From: Flammula alnicola
Lineage: Eukaryota; Basidiomycota; Agaricomycetes; Agaricales; Strophariaceae
Reading direction: 5' to 3'
Assembly (NCBI GenBank): GCA_015499995.1
Contig: JADNRV010000010.1
Location: 248,001 to 312,000, forward strand
DNA length: 64,000 bases
Shown: positions 35,353 through 47,874 of the stretch, one piece after another
Layout: every line of letters begins with the position of its first letter
How positions within the stretch are numbered: the first letter of the stretch is position 1
Notes under the pieces: generated by a model
Seen by the model: the letters and a program-made list of their open reading frames with translations, nothing else
Databases searched by the model: none
What the model was told of the DNA's origin: nothing
Position numbers and translations under genes: made by a program

Positions 35353-36236
35353 TGCAAGCTCATTTTCGAGAATATCTGGAGATTGAAGAAAGAGAGGAGC
35401 CCATCTGTGACCAGGAGGGGACGTCGCAACGGTTTTTTTGTCGTGCTAAATGATCCAACGATGGAAGATATAATATGACGGAGCATCGCTGTTTGAATGA
35501 GGCAACACAAAGGGGCAATGCAAGCAGCAGGATGCGATGGCCAAGTGGTCAAGCTTCAAGCTTCGAAGCTTCTTGCTTCAAGCTTGGAACTGGGATCAGG
35601 GCTTGATCAGGGCCCGCGTCGTCACTCGTACATGCTGCATGCACATGGCTTATCCAAGTCAACTTTACGACCGTCATAAAAGTTACAGTACCTAAAGACA
35701 CAACTTGGCCACACCGGCCCGACTCCCTGCCATGCCATGCTCAAGAGCCTTTTCTGCACAGTTTCGGCAGATGGTCTATGGTTTTTGAGTTCAAACGGTT
35801 TAGATATAATCGTATTTAATTGCAGACCACCTAGGTCAATTAAAGAAGGATGCACACCAAGAAAAGGACCGAAAAATCTGAAAATTTGATAAGATTGCGG
35901 AATCAGGCTGAGATATCAATTAGAGAAAGTCCATTTCTGCGAAATCTCTTCTCCTCTCTCTTTTCCTTCCTTTGTCCTTCTTTTTCCTCTCCGGAAACCT
36001 ATTATCATGGCATAATCGGGCGGTATACAACGTAGAGATATATATATAGAAGACCTACATCACGACAAGTTGCATGTTGACGTTGCTGAAAGGCCCGCAG
36101 CACCCACCCTCCGGGAACGGGTGAACATTGGCCTTAAATATTAAATACCTCCCGGTAGTCCTTGCACAAATTGCTTGCAAGTTTCAATTGCAAGGATCAC
36201 TTTTATGAGTAACTCTCCACGCGAGATATATTTCAG
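35353..36236. other. Intergenic, no gene recognised
   Basis: Near 35550-35590 there is a run of 'caagctt' and 'cgaagctt' repeats. No coding region was recognised. Confidence 0.4.
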
Positions 36237-38310
36237 CTAGTCCACACCCCCTGGGCCATTGACCCTCTCAGCACCCCATCTGACAAAGACAGATGCGCCA
36301 GCCGCGATGAGGAACGACCAATCAAACAGAGAACCGAACACCTCATAGGCTGGGATGGTAGAAAAAAGGTTCATTTCCAGCGCAGAATTTTCATCTTCGA
36401 CGGAGAAGGCGGAGGTGGAGGAAATGATGAGCGCATTTGCACGATTGTCGAGATCATGTAGATGCCCTGTTGTAGCAAAGGTATATTAATAAAGAACAGA
36501 TTTAGATCGAATGCAAGAAATTTACCATGATTTGAGCAAGTACGAGGAGCATAAGTGATGCAGCAAGGTTACGGCTTGTGATTCGTAATGCCTATTAATG
36601 TAAAATTAGGGTCAATAAATTCAGAATTGATGATAAGCAGACGCACTCTAGTCGCCCCCTCAATACGAGCCGTATGCTGCTGAGGATAATGATCCCAACC
36701 AATACCAAGCTGAGCTGTCGCGCGAAAGAAGCAAGATCCTCATCTTGACCTCTGACGAATAGAACGCGAGAGAAGAGATGCCAGCAAGTCCGTGATAAGG
36801 TCTGGATACGTCGTCGAGGATGAGCGGCGTTTAGGAGAAACACGACATTGTAGATCGACTGAGAAGAGCATTAGGAACAGAGTAATAATCGCCATGGAAA
36901 GAGAGCTTACGCTGATGATGCGGATGATGCAGTATGCTGTGAACAGCTTCCCCACCAAGTTGAATATCCTACCCTTGAAGGTGCTAGAGAACTTGGCTGC
37001 TTCGCGCCGTTCGCGGAGGGCTTCGAAGTTTCGGCTCATTTGGTATTCTAGCGCTTCCAATCCTTGAAGTTCCTGCGTGACTGTGGCAGATATGTCAGGC
37101 CAGGATATCTGAACACGATGGAATCCATTCTTACGACTGTCAGATCCTCTGAAAGACGACCCTACGCGAGAGAACCATGATTCTTGAGTCTGTCAAAGGA
37201 TTTCAGAACGGGCGTAAAGCTGAGAAGGAAGAAAGACGAACCACTGAGCCTTCTCTACGTGCCGCCTCTGCTCTCCTGTCTCGCATATCGTTCCTGATGC
37301 TGTTAAGTGCATATTGCGCAGTGTCTATATCTTGTTCTGATGGGACAGCCCTACTGAAATATGAGCGAAAGAAATCTCAACAGTTATGCTGGGAACGTAC
37401 TGAGTACGAGAGCCAAAAGGCAAAAACTGCCATGAGCTACTGATGGCTCCGAATCCGATAGTAATCCCAGAATTATCGTTCCAAGCACGATGAGCCTTGA
37501 AAGAGCAGCAGTTGCTGTGTCCGAAGGTTCTAAGGAGGGCGGAATGGGGATGTAGGAGAGTGCGAAGAGATACAAGGCGACGGGAATGACACCGAGGAAG
37601 GCTCTAGGTCCAATGAAAGATCTAAGGGACCAGTCATCTAAATAGCATGAGAAACGCAATGCATGAGGTATTGACAAATGGGACGTACCAGTGGACCCAA
37701 TTGCAAGCAACAAACTAATAGAAAGTGGGATTACAACAAGGATAGCAGACATGAGGATGAATAGTGAGATTCGCCATTCAGAAGACGTGTACTTTCAGTG
37801 GAGAGAAAGTTAGTAATGTCAATCCCATTTATAAACTGATACCTAACGTACCTTGCTGAGAAGATACCTAATCCCTGCAGCATAAGCAATGCAAACATCA
37901 TACAACCCTCCGCAAAACACCACGAGAAGATGATTCGAGATACAGCCGTGTGGAGGTACGTCGTGTCCTCTATGAAAAACCTGGAAGATTTGGGGGTGTA
38001 CGTGGTCGGTAGTGGCAATGATTCAAGTTCGACATCGTTCTCTGATGTCTCGAAGTTCAAGGTGGCAAGGTTGTCCGAGCTGCTTGGATGATGTTGAAGA
38101 CTTGGCGTGCCGGGTGCTGCGGTGGTGGAGAGACTGCGTAGGTCGGAGTAAAGAGTGCGCAAAAGGAATTTTCGGCACGTAAAAAAGAGGGAGAATCTAT
38201 GGGTAATTATGATACAGGAAGGGTAAAGTAGAGGCAGATTTAACCACAAACCTTGCCAGCGTTAGCATGGCCGTCTCTACGGCGGAGCCTACGCCAATTG
38301 TGGTCGACAT
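36237..38310 (-). CDS. GPHR: Golgi pH regulator (GPHR/GTG family)
   Basis: This is a multi-pass Golgi/ER membrane protein needed for luminal acidification and glycosylation; plant homologues are called GTG. The start at 38310 gives MSTTIGVGSAVETAML. The first intron joins LAR to FSLFFTCRKFLLRTLYSDLR, the family's N-terminal segment. Later segments are FAEGCMMFALLMLQGLGIFS, PLSISLLLAIGS, FIGPRAFLGVIPVALYLFAL, TAQYALNSIRNDMR, the diagnostic LEALEYQMSRNFEALRERRE, FNLVGKLFTAYCIIRIIS, LSLVLVGIIILSSIRLVL and a final hydrophobic FDWSFLIAAGASVFVRW, ending at the TAG at 36237-36239. No frameshift was noticed. It diverges from no gene; NEO1 lies upstream in the same orientation. Confidence 0.85.
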
Positions 38311-38861
38311 CGCGGATGTTCATTCACGTTTGAAAGTCGCGCAGGCTGCTCATAGACAGTTTCAATGTTGTCGCTAAGCCACAATTAGGGTTAAGAAAGG
38401 TGTCGGTCTCTGGTTGGAGTTGGATAGCTTACAAGGTCGTGTTATGTCGTGCTGCGGGCGTGCCAGGCCGCTTGCCTAGGCTTTTTGCCTTTATAACTTG
38501 AGAAGTTCGGTAGAAGCACTCTTTTGGCTGGAGATTAACTCAGAGGAGGCTTGTAGGGGAAAAGAGGAGACTAGATTGAGCGTTCGAATGCACAAGTCGT
38601 GTAGATGTCCGACTACAAGCGCTCGTCCACCGTCGGTCCAAATGACGATGAATGGACGTCTGGACCGGAACGAAGATAAGATAAGGTGAAGTTCCCACGC
38701 CGTGATTTACATAACACAGCACCATTCCAAGCAAACTGAAATACGCAGTCAAAGGTGCTTCAACCGCTTCAACCTATCGGCAAATGGAGGATGTCTGTTG
38801 TTCTATCGCTCTATCACGAATAGATCTCAGAAATATGCGTACTATACATACAATGTCCCGA
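38311..38861. promoter_or_regulatory. Spacer between NEO1 and GPHR
   Basis: Both neighbours are on the minus strand, so this holds the NEO1 3' end and the GPHR promoter. No other feature was recognised. Confidence 0.4.
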
Positions 38862-41800
38862 CTATAATAATTTACTTGATGCCGCAGGTGCCACCTTTCT
38901 CTTGATAAGTTTGAAGATGTATAAAGGCAGTGCACTGATGGCGACGATGACGGCAACCTTCCACGCAAATGTGAGGGTGATGACGAACGAAAGATCTAAA
39001 AGTGGGCAGGAAAGGGCTTGAATGATGCGGAACGCAGTAAGAACGAAAGATGACCCACCGAAATAGGCTGGAAGGAAAGCTATGCTGATGACGTAGAAGA
39101 ACAACGTTACGACCTCAGAGACAACCATATAAATATGCCTATCATTCGTAGAGGAAGAGAGTGAAAATATTCAGAAAGCAGGTTAGGAGGTCGGAGGGAA
39201 GAAGCGCACCATGTAGTTATTTCCAGAGCGACCATGATGAGTTCATTAAGAATTAATGAAGTAAAGGAAATGGATACGATATGCAGGAATTCGTTTTCGA
39301 AAAGGACGAGGGACACAATCATGATAGCGGCGCCTAGGCAAAACGTCGTGAAAAGTCTTCTAATTCGATTGTGCGGATTGCTACACACCTTGGTATAAAC
39401 TAATCATCAACCATTGGAAGAAGGTCTTATACGATAGAGCACGGCCCTATAATGGTAAATGGTTAACAAGGTCTACAAAGAGAAGCAGGAAATAGTTCTG
39501 CACTGACCTTCGTCAACTCTTTATACAGCTCTGGATATAACAAGGCCAGATCCTCGCTGACATCCCTATCGAGGACCAACGAAAACACAGGCGCCATCGT
39601 ATAAATCGTCGCATATCCCGCCATTAGCCATCCCTGATACAGCGCGATAGGTGCAAAATAGAAGATGGCCGAAAATACTGCCTGCATGACTGAGATGATC
39701 AACCCACGATGGATGACAAACTGGGCTAGTTTCGCGGAGCGACGGTACGAGTTGCGGCCGTGCCAGAGGAGGAGCTTTGTAAGGTGAGAGAATTGGGTAA
39801 CGGAGAAGTCGGCGGCAAGGGACGCTTGTCTGCCTTCTTTCCCAACGATACCGACACCTGAGATAAAGAATGGGGGCAGTCAATACGAAGAGAGCATAGA
39901 GAACGGCAGGAGACGCACCGACGTCGGCAGCTTGGATCATGCTAACGTCATTACCACCATCACCTATGCAGCAGACCCGTTTCTGCGTAAAGGCTCGAAT
40001 CAAACGAGCAACGTCCGCCTTCTGTGTAGGAGAGCATCGACAAGCAACCACGGCCGAAAGTTTCGTCGCAATTTCAATGAACTCGTTCTTGAAGAGATTC
40101 AAGCAGAGCTACGAGAGACAAGTTATTGTCAGACACGACATAGATAGAGAAGGAGGTGAAGCATACCTGAAGAGATTCTCCGTCAATTACGAGACAACAG
40201 TCAAGCTTGTTCTGCAAGAAGTCCAGCTGATCTCGGACCTGATCAGAAGTCTTGACTGGTACAAAGAAAAATATGAGCAAAAGCAACCAGGATCAAGCCA
40301 AAAAAAAAAAGAACATACGTTTCGACATCTCGTGGATATATTGCCCTCTCGCGACCAACTTCGTCGAGATCGCAATACACCTCGCAGTCTCGACTTTATC
40401 GCCCGTCAACATCCAAATCCTAATCCCAGCATTCCTCAACAACTCCAACGTCCCTTTCACATCATCCTGCAATTTATCCTCAACGCCCGTCAACCCCAGC
40501 AACTCCAGATCGTGCTCGAGGTACTTGGCAACAACATTCGCCATAGCATCGTTCCGTCCTTCCAGGCTAATGGACGCCGCATGATACGCGCTCTTAAACT
40601 CGTTATAGAGGGTGGCTGACAAGCGCCTCCGCGCCATGACCAACGTCCGCAGACCCTCGCGCGCCATGTTCGCGGTCTCTTCTTCCAGCCAGTCGTTCCT
40701 CTGCACGATTTTCACCATGACCACGTCAGCGCCTTTCTGCAAGAACGTGATCTCGCCGGTCTGGGTGTCGCGGACGACGATGCCCATGCGCTTGCTCTCC
40801 GAGGTGAAAGGGAATATGTCGAGGATGTCAAACGTGAGTGCGGCTCCGGTTGGCGCGGTCAGCGTCATACGCGTGCGGTCTCGGAACGTGAGAGTTAACC
40901 CGACGGAAGCCGTCCAGGTGACAATCGCGACTTCATCTGGAGATGAAGCTTGGTAGGTAACCGTTCCGTCATCATTTATCACTGGTGTAACCTGAAAAAG
41001 AAAATTGTTGGAGAAGTAAGTCTAAGAAAAGACGAAAGACGCACATTATGGCAAAGAGCGAGACTCAATACCACATCCCTAACTCTTGACGACATGTCTC
41101 TCCGTCCTCGCACAGCCAACTGTGCTCCCGTAGCAAGCGATCCCTGCCTCTGATGCCCATGCTCGCCTGTAACACCAAATGCCAACGCTAGCTGATGTGC
41201 AATCTCATCCATCGAGTCTGACCCATAAGACATGGTACCCATGTGTAATTTCTTCATTTCCATCTCTGCAAATAAAAAATACCAAAGTCAGTCAGAACCA
41301 TCTTGTGCCTAAAGTTCAAGAACCTACCGTTTTGTGTTAAGGTTCCAGTCTTATCGCTCAATAAATATGTTATGCGACCCAACTCCTCAGGCAGAGTGCT
41401 CGTCCGCACAATCGTGTTGGGAATTTCGGAATCATTCATGATTTGGTGGGCGTACACCGTCTTGCCCATATCGAGGTTGACACGCAAACTTAGGAATTTT
41501 AAAAGAAATCATTGAGGTACTGAAATAAAGAGGAAAAGGAGCATTACGCACCTGATCGGAATGATGGAAGAGAAGAGGATGAGGAACCGGAGGACGTAGA
41601 CATACCAGTATCCTCTAAAGCCGTTCAAGGCTACGAGGACAAGTGATAGAGCGAACGTTACAGCACAGAGAATCTAGCCATAAACGTAAATACGAACCCC
41701 AAAGTTAAATGGGAACTCGTAACATACCTTGGCCAATTTGTTGATTTCCAAATCCAACAGGCCAATCTTCGTCTCTGGATGGCTGGTATTCATCACCGCA

Positions 41801-43094
41801 CGCGTTTCCGAGCCCGTGTAGATGACGAAACCCACAGCCGATCCAGCTGCGAGTACCGTGTTCGACCATAGCACATTTTCTACCGTTAGTGGCGAGACGC
41901 TGGGGGGCAGCGGTTGTAAAGGAACAGAGATATCAGAGGATGAGGCCGGCACGGCAGGTTTGTTCATCGTGAACGTGCCGATGAATGCATGAATATCCTT
42001 GATAGGGGCATCGGCTGGTCGGGGCATCAGAATAGACGAAAAGTAAACACTAAAGGAGCAAGCTTACCGTAAATCTCTGCATCAAGCCTAACCAAGTCGC
42101 CCTCGTCCATCTTCTGGCACTCCGGCACGGCTACACGCAGCTTCCAGTCCGTCTCACCGTCTAACTGGTCCGTACGAATGAAACATGTCCCTGATGCCTC
42201 GGAGGTATGCAGCAGGATCAAATCTGCCGGCACTCTCTGGTTCTTCTCCAGATGGACGAGGTCACCTACTCGTAGAGAGGAGGAGGGCACAGAGCGCGTG
42301 TTGGCGTGCGTGTTGAGGTAGTCTTGTTCTGCATCTGAGTGAGAGGCGGTTGGTGGAGGAGGTGTGAGAGTGAGATAGCGTTGGGAGTTCGCTTCGCGGT
42401 CCCGCTGGTAGCGTTTGTAGTCGTCATAGGCTTCTTTGCCTATCGTTACGCAGAGAACGAAGGCGAGTGGTGCAACGTATGTCACAATGAAACCAATCTT
42501 GAGCGCTGGAATAAATTGCGAGAGCGCGACGAGGAGGAAGTACAGATTGAAGAAGAATTTGAACTGCTCGTAGAATACGATGGGCAGAAAGGTAAACGCA
42601 TTGTACTTTTGATTCCGGACCATGTTCGGTGGGTATCGTGATTGCAGCTTGTCTGCTTGTCAATCTTAGCGGCTTTTCAATACAAGAACGCGGTGGTATT
42701 ACCTGGAGCATTGAAGGGTATCGTTCGTGACTTGTCTTTTGCATTAAAATTGGAACTCTTGAGTGGGGTTTGCTACAGTAATGGTTAGAAGTATCTCAAT
42801 CGAGACAACTTGGACGCGTACCGGATTCGAACCCCTTTCTTGATCATACTCTTCACCGTCTTCGTAGGGCACCGACCGCAAGAGGCCCTCTTCCTCCTCC
42901 AAATCATCCGCGTATCGATCGTTCTTTCTCGCGGAGCTGTATTCTCGATTGCGCCGTGAGGCAACGGCGGCTGTACGCGCAACAACTGCGGTCGGCATGG
43001 TACTGGTGTCAGGAGAAAGTGCAATTCCAGGCTCTTCAACAGCAATGCGTTGGTTCTTGTTTCTTCGAAGTTTGTGTAATGGGATATCCGACAT
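38862..43094 (-). CDS. NEO1: P4-type ATPase, phospholipid flippase of the NEO1/ATP9 class
   Basis: It moves aminophospholipids to the cytosolic leaflet of Golgi/endosomal membranes. The start at 43094 gives [18 protein letters not shown], followed by an acidic N-terminal tail. Features in order: [36 protein letters not shown], the actuator motif DGETDWKLR, the phosphorylation site DKTGTLTQN followed by [53 protein letters not shown] and six C-terminal membrane helices including [20 protein letters not shown], ending at the TAG at 38862. About ten introns all splice in frame. I noticed no frame errors over 4 kb. This is the class without a Cdc50 partner in yeast (family knowledge). Confidence 0.92.
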
Positions 43095-43783
43095 TAACTA
43101 CTCGAAACAGTTTCCCTATCCTGCAGGCTAAGCAGCAGACAAGAACTTAGTTGATTGAAATTCCATGGAAATCTTGTTAGACCAAAACTCACAGTTTATA
43201 GGACGTCAAGAAACATTCAAATGAAAAGAAACAGTCAGTTTCAGGCTGCGCGGACGCCCTGGCGGTTCAAACGAAAGTACGAGTCCTACTAACGCAGTAC
43301 TAGTAGCACTTAGTGGCTGCTTGACGTTCTTGTTGTGCATTGTTTATTCCAAATCTCCATTGTGTTGATTTCCAAACAAATATTAGCCAGTCAGACAACC
43401 TGTTGAACCTCATTTTAACATTTATGACGGACGCAATAATGATTCACGAATACTCATGATCTGGCGGCACCGCTCTGGAATGACTCTCAATTGTCTCCAA
43501 TGTCCTCAAGTGACTCGTGGAAACGTGTTCATTTCTCCCAATCTCATACGCTGATTGGTTGGCTGTGAAACCCTTGGATGTTGACGTCAAACATGTCCTG
43601 AAAAGGGCCGACCGCCGAATGATTGTCGAACCTGCCAGAGTCTGGATTTTGCTATACAGTAGTAGTATACAAGCCTCGATGCTGATAGTTCGAAAGACAT
43701 CTCCTATCCCCCTGGGTAGATTTTCACTACTCTCATACTCGACTCAACAATTTCCTCTTCCAAATCGATTCTTAATCTCCAAA
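43095..43783. promoter_or_regulatory. Divergent promoter region of NEO1 and rvt
   Basis: The two genes point away from each other across about 690 bases. An upstream in-frame ATG at 43517 exists, but MASTAAAKNS at 43784 is the better start. No distinct motif was recognised. Confidence 0.4.
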
Positions 43784-46602
43784 ATGGCGTCTACTGCTGC
43801 TGCAAAGAATTCTTTCGGTCAGACCCTCCAGTTCATTACCGACATCAAGCTCCAGGAACTTGAGAAACAACGGCTCGTATACCAGGCGCACGCCAAAGTC
43901 CTCGAGGAAGCCAAGGCTGTCGGTGAGAAGGGGGACATCGTCAAAAAGGTTGAGATCCTTGCCAAAGCCATCAAGTCTTGGACCGGTTCTGGGGCGCTCT
44001 CTTACAACAAGATTGTCGGCGGGAGCCTGCAGCTGAACACTCTGGAATTTTGGCTGCAGCAGGCGAAGAAGGACCCTAGCTTCAGCCGCGAGATCGCAGA
44101 GGGCTGGGCGGAGACTCTCGAGGAGCACATCCGCCACAACGTCATCCGATTCGACGCGGCGAAGTTGTTCGGAAATTTGTTTAACGAATGGTTGACTAGT
44201 GGGGACTCGGTGGCGCTGGCGTACCAGGCTGGGGTAGATGACGGAGATGTGGACAGTGATTTCGGCTCGACGGGGGAGAGCGACACCAAGGGCGCCGACT
44301 ACGTGGAAGTTGGGAGGAAGGAGATGTACGAGCAGAAGGAGAAGCTGCAGTCGATCATCTTCGAGGACCATCCGGTTGACGTCGCGAAGCTCATCGCGTA
44401 CCTCGAAGGCCTGTTCGAATCGGAGGAGGGCGCTAAGGCATTGGAGAAGCTGCGAAAAGACCTCAAGGACTTCAGCTACTGGCTTCAGCGTAAGGTGATT
44501 ACCGCGTTTGACGTCAAGAACGCGATCAAGGGCCTCCTTGCCTCCGGCCTCATGGATGAAGAGAAAAGGACGACTCTCAAGGCCTTTGAGGAGAACCCGA
44601 CCGTGCTGGACGAGGTTGCGAGCGTGTTGAGCATGCGGATGGCGAGTATAGACTCATGGGCCTGGTCGAAGGAGGGAATACTCGTGGAGTTCCGCCGTCA
44701 TCTAAATGGCAAATATAGGTGCGTTTGTGTCGCGTCAATATTATCACCACACCGTGTTAACATTTATTTTTGATTCATCGTAGGGCCTTCACCGACCCCG
44801 AGATCGTAGACGCGCTGCTACTGCACCATATCGGTGTTGCATGGCAAGTGAAGCTCAAATCCGCTCTGCGTCGTATCTTCGATAGCAAAGCCTGGATTCG
44901 ACCTCCCCCACCTGTTGCCACCGTTAAGGAACGCAGGACCGACCAGTTGCGTGGGGACAACGGCGCTTCTTCCATCGACGCACAGCGGGACAAGACACGA
45001 CGAGACAACTTCTTCCTCACCCAGCTGCAAGATGAGCCTAGCCAACTCAAACCGTACGATGACCTCGTCGACGCGCCCGCGGCCCAGAATAAGAACGTCG
45101 TCGGGCCGGCGCTCATCAAGCAAAAGCTGTTGCACCTCATGACTACGGAATGCTACCTCAACACGGCGCTGTATGGCACGCACGCGGCTGTCTGCTCGGA
45201 CTTGGAATGGTTCGGACCATCACTACCGCACACTTCGATTCTCACCGTCCTTGAATTCCTCGGCATATCGAAGACCTGGCTAGGCTTCTACAAATCCTTT
45301 CTGTCAGCACCTGTGCGCTTCCCTGGTGAACCGGAGCCCCGCGTTCGTCGACGTGGGACGCCGATCAGTTACTCGTTGAGCGTGGTCTGCGCCGAGGTCG
45401 TCGTCTTCATCATGGACTTTGCCGTGAACCAACGCGCGAATGGACTTTACCTCTACAGGATGCACGACGATCTATGGCTCTGGGACGCCGACGCGAAGAA
45501 GGTCGCCGATGGCTGGGCGGAGATGAACAACTACGCTGGGCTCGTAGGACTCAAGTTCAACGAGAAGAAGACGGGTTCTGCCTGCGTTGGTTCTACCACC
45601 GAGGCTTCATCTGCGCTGCCAAAGGGCGAGATCCGATGGGGTTTCCTCAGGTTCGACCCAGCGCAGTCGCGCTTCCTCCTCGACCAAAAGGATGTCGACC
45701 TCCACATCGTCGAGATGCGCCGCCAGCTGGCCAGCACCAGGTCCATCTTCGGCTGGGTCAACGCCTACAACAAATACATGACCTTCTTCTTGCGCAACTT
45801 TGGCGGCATTCCTGCGAACTGCTTCGGCAAGGCCCACGTCGTCGAGGTGATCGACACCCTTGCGCGTATCCAGCGCGAACTCTTCCCCGGCTCTGAGGAC
45901 GGTGCTGTGGGGTATCTCAGGTTAACGCTCGAGGAGCGCTTTGGCATCACAGACCTGCCGGAAGGATACTTTTACTTCCCCATCGCCAGTGGCGGTCTGG
46001 AGCTTCGCAACACGATGCTCGAGCTCTTTGCGCTGGAGAGGCGGGACAAGCCCCTCGCCACCTACGGCGACGCTGACCCAGAAAACGAGCCCGAACCTGG
46101 CTGGGTTGATGACGACGAGGATGACGACGACGAGGAAATTTTCGAGGAGGAAAAGGCGATGGCCGACCAGAAGTTCATCAAGCGCATCCAAACCGACCGT
46201 AAAGTCTATGCTCGGACGAAGGAAGTCTGGGAGCAAGATGTAGACAACCGACGTCTGAAGCATGGTTCCTACTCTGACCTCTTCAAGGCCGAGTTCATGT
46301 CGTTCGAGGAGTACACCTCTCTGCGCGAGTCTTGGCTCGCTAGCTGGGGCGCCTCGTACAGGAACATGTTAGAGTCTCCGGAGGCTCTCAACGTCGACCT
46401 AGTGCCCAAGGTACGCGAGGTGGTCAATAGCGATCCATCCAAGCCGTGGGTCAAGATGGATTGGTACGAGAAGTGGGTGATTAGTATGTACGGCGAGGGT
46501 GTCATAAAGAAGTTTGGAGGTCTGAAGGCCGTGGATCCGGGCTTGATTCCGGTCGGGATGGTGCAGTTGTTCAGAAGCTCGAGGATGAAGTTGGACCAGT
46601 AG
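43784..46602 (+). CDS. rvt: Domesticated reverse transcriptase, rvt family
   Basis: The product is about 917 residues in two exons (43784-44718 and 44784-46602) joined at KYR/AF. The N-terminal 300 residues are helical and charged. The reverse transcriptase core follows: motif A CSDLEWFGPSLPHTS with Asp near residue 451, then RRRGTPISYSLSVVCAEVV, and motif C RMHDDLWLW with the Asp pair near residues 540-541 in place of the YxDD of retroelements. GLKFNEKKTGSACVG and WGFLRFDPAQ come next. An acidic run (DDDEDDDDEE) is near residue 760. No protease, integrase, RNase H or flanking repeats are present. This matches the single-copy rvt genes known from fungi, rotifers and some other taxa. Their cellular role is unresolved. 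The reading frame is intact and has a normal intron. Confidence 0.85.
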
Positions 46603-46820
46603 GCTAATCGCTCTCTATCTCTCATTGACAATGCATATGTACCATAGACGCCGCAAAAATGTATTACTAAATTACCGTGACTTGGTATAAAAACGCGATA
46701 ATGCGCATATCATCTTGCCCGCAGCTACTCCGGACTCTTTCTTATAAATTAGTTCGCAATAGCGATGTTTCGTTGTCCTTTTTTAGATGAATACTCGTAG
46801 AATCAAAGAGCCCCGAACGT

Positions 46821-47874
46821 TTACGAAAGATCCTTATAATCAACACTCCTCTGCAAAAGAGAAAAATGTGCGTTAATCCTCAAGATTCAAGAAGGCCAGC
46901 CTTCGCCCTGTGAGGACATACCTTAATCATCGAGAATATCTGAACTCCAGAACCTGCGGGCGCGGCGTTGCCAGATTTGTCCACACATCCTGTACCCACC
47001 CTAGAATAGTTCATGATCTAAAAAAATACAGGATAGTTGTTAATGTACGGAGGTAATAATGAATGAAAAGAAGTATTGAACCTCGAAATCAAAATGCTGG
47101 AAATATGCTTGCGTTTTTGAAGAGGTGGCCTCGAGAGTAAAGCACGACTCCGGGGCTTTGGCTATCCTCTCTCGGACCATCTTTGACATCATACCTGAGG
47201 GTATAAATCATTCGTAATTGACTTGTATTGGGAGTTTTAGAACCTAACCTTGTCGTTGATACGCTGGCGCCGTGAACGCTAGTTTACAACACCAGGTATC
47301 ATTATGCGACCACTGAGGGCCTTCTTGGAGACAAAAATGGCCCTGCCTCCATGACTCTTCCGCAATTCTGGGATATTCCCAAACCATGCGCTAAAGCCGA
47401 ATTACGAGATGAGACGACAGGCCTAGTATTCATAAATAGAACCATGTACTTACCATAATTCCTTGGACGCCTAACGACTGGGTAATCGAAAGAATGCCTG
47501 ACCGGATCAAGGTGTACATATTCCATGCGGTGACACGCTTGCTCGGAGGGAGCCAAATGGCAACTGCGGCAATTTTCTCTCCTTCGTCGTCCTCTGGGTC
47601 CGTGGAGGGTACGCACACCATGTCGATGACGCCTCCAACTTGCCAGCTTGAGTGCAATATGAACTGAATATATGATTTCAACGAGACCTGCGAATGTGTC
47701 AGTTACGATTGCGAAACTTCTAAAGCAATAGAGAGTGCATTAAGTAGACCAACTCACGGATGTGGTACAACCGAAATATGTCAACAAAGGGTCGTCGATC
47801 AAGCTCAAGACGCCAACATCCGAGATGCGTTCGAAATCCCTAGGCCGAGCAGCGCGAATGTAAGCGTTCTTCAT
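46821..47874 (-). CDS. GNAT-family N-acetyltransferase, copy 1
   Basis: An acetyl-CoA-dependent N-acetyltransferase with unknown substrate. The start at 47874 gives MKNAYIRAARPRDFERISDV; an upstream in-frame ATG at 47967 is possible. Pieces in order: DDPLLTYFGC, SYIQFILHSSWQVGGVIDMV, IAAVAIWLPPSKRVTAW, DTWCCKLAFTAPAYQRQG (motif A, acetyl-CoA loop), MSKMVRERIAKAPESCFTLE, NYSRVGTGCVDKSG, MIK/RSVDYKDLS and TAA at 46821. Exon junctions match the second copy 1.4 kb away, showing a tandem duplication. The frame seems to slip once near 47300-47340. The stop faces the end of rvt across 218 bases. Confidence 0.7.

Noticed and set aside
42815..42850. tRNA T-loop-like GGTTCGAATCC on the minus strand
   Set aside because: It lies in the first coding exon of NEO1 at a verified exon end, and no acceptor or anticodon stems surround it.
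43784..46602. Reading the reverse transcriptase as a retrotransposon fragment
   Set aside because: No integrase, RNase H, gag or repeats; the HDDLW motif and single-copy gene structure fit rvt.
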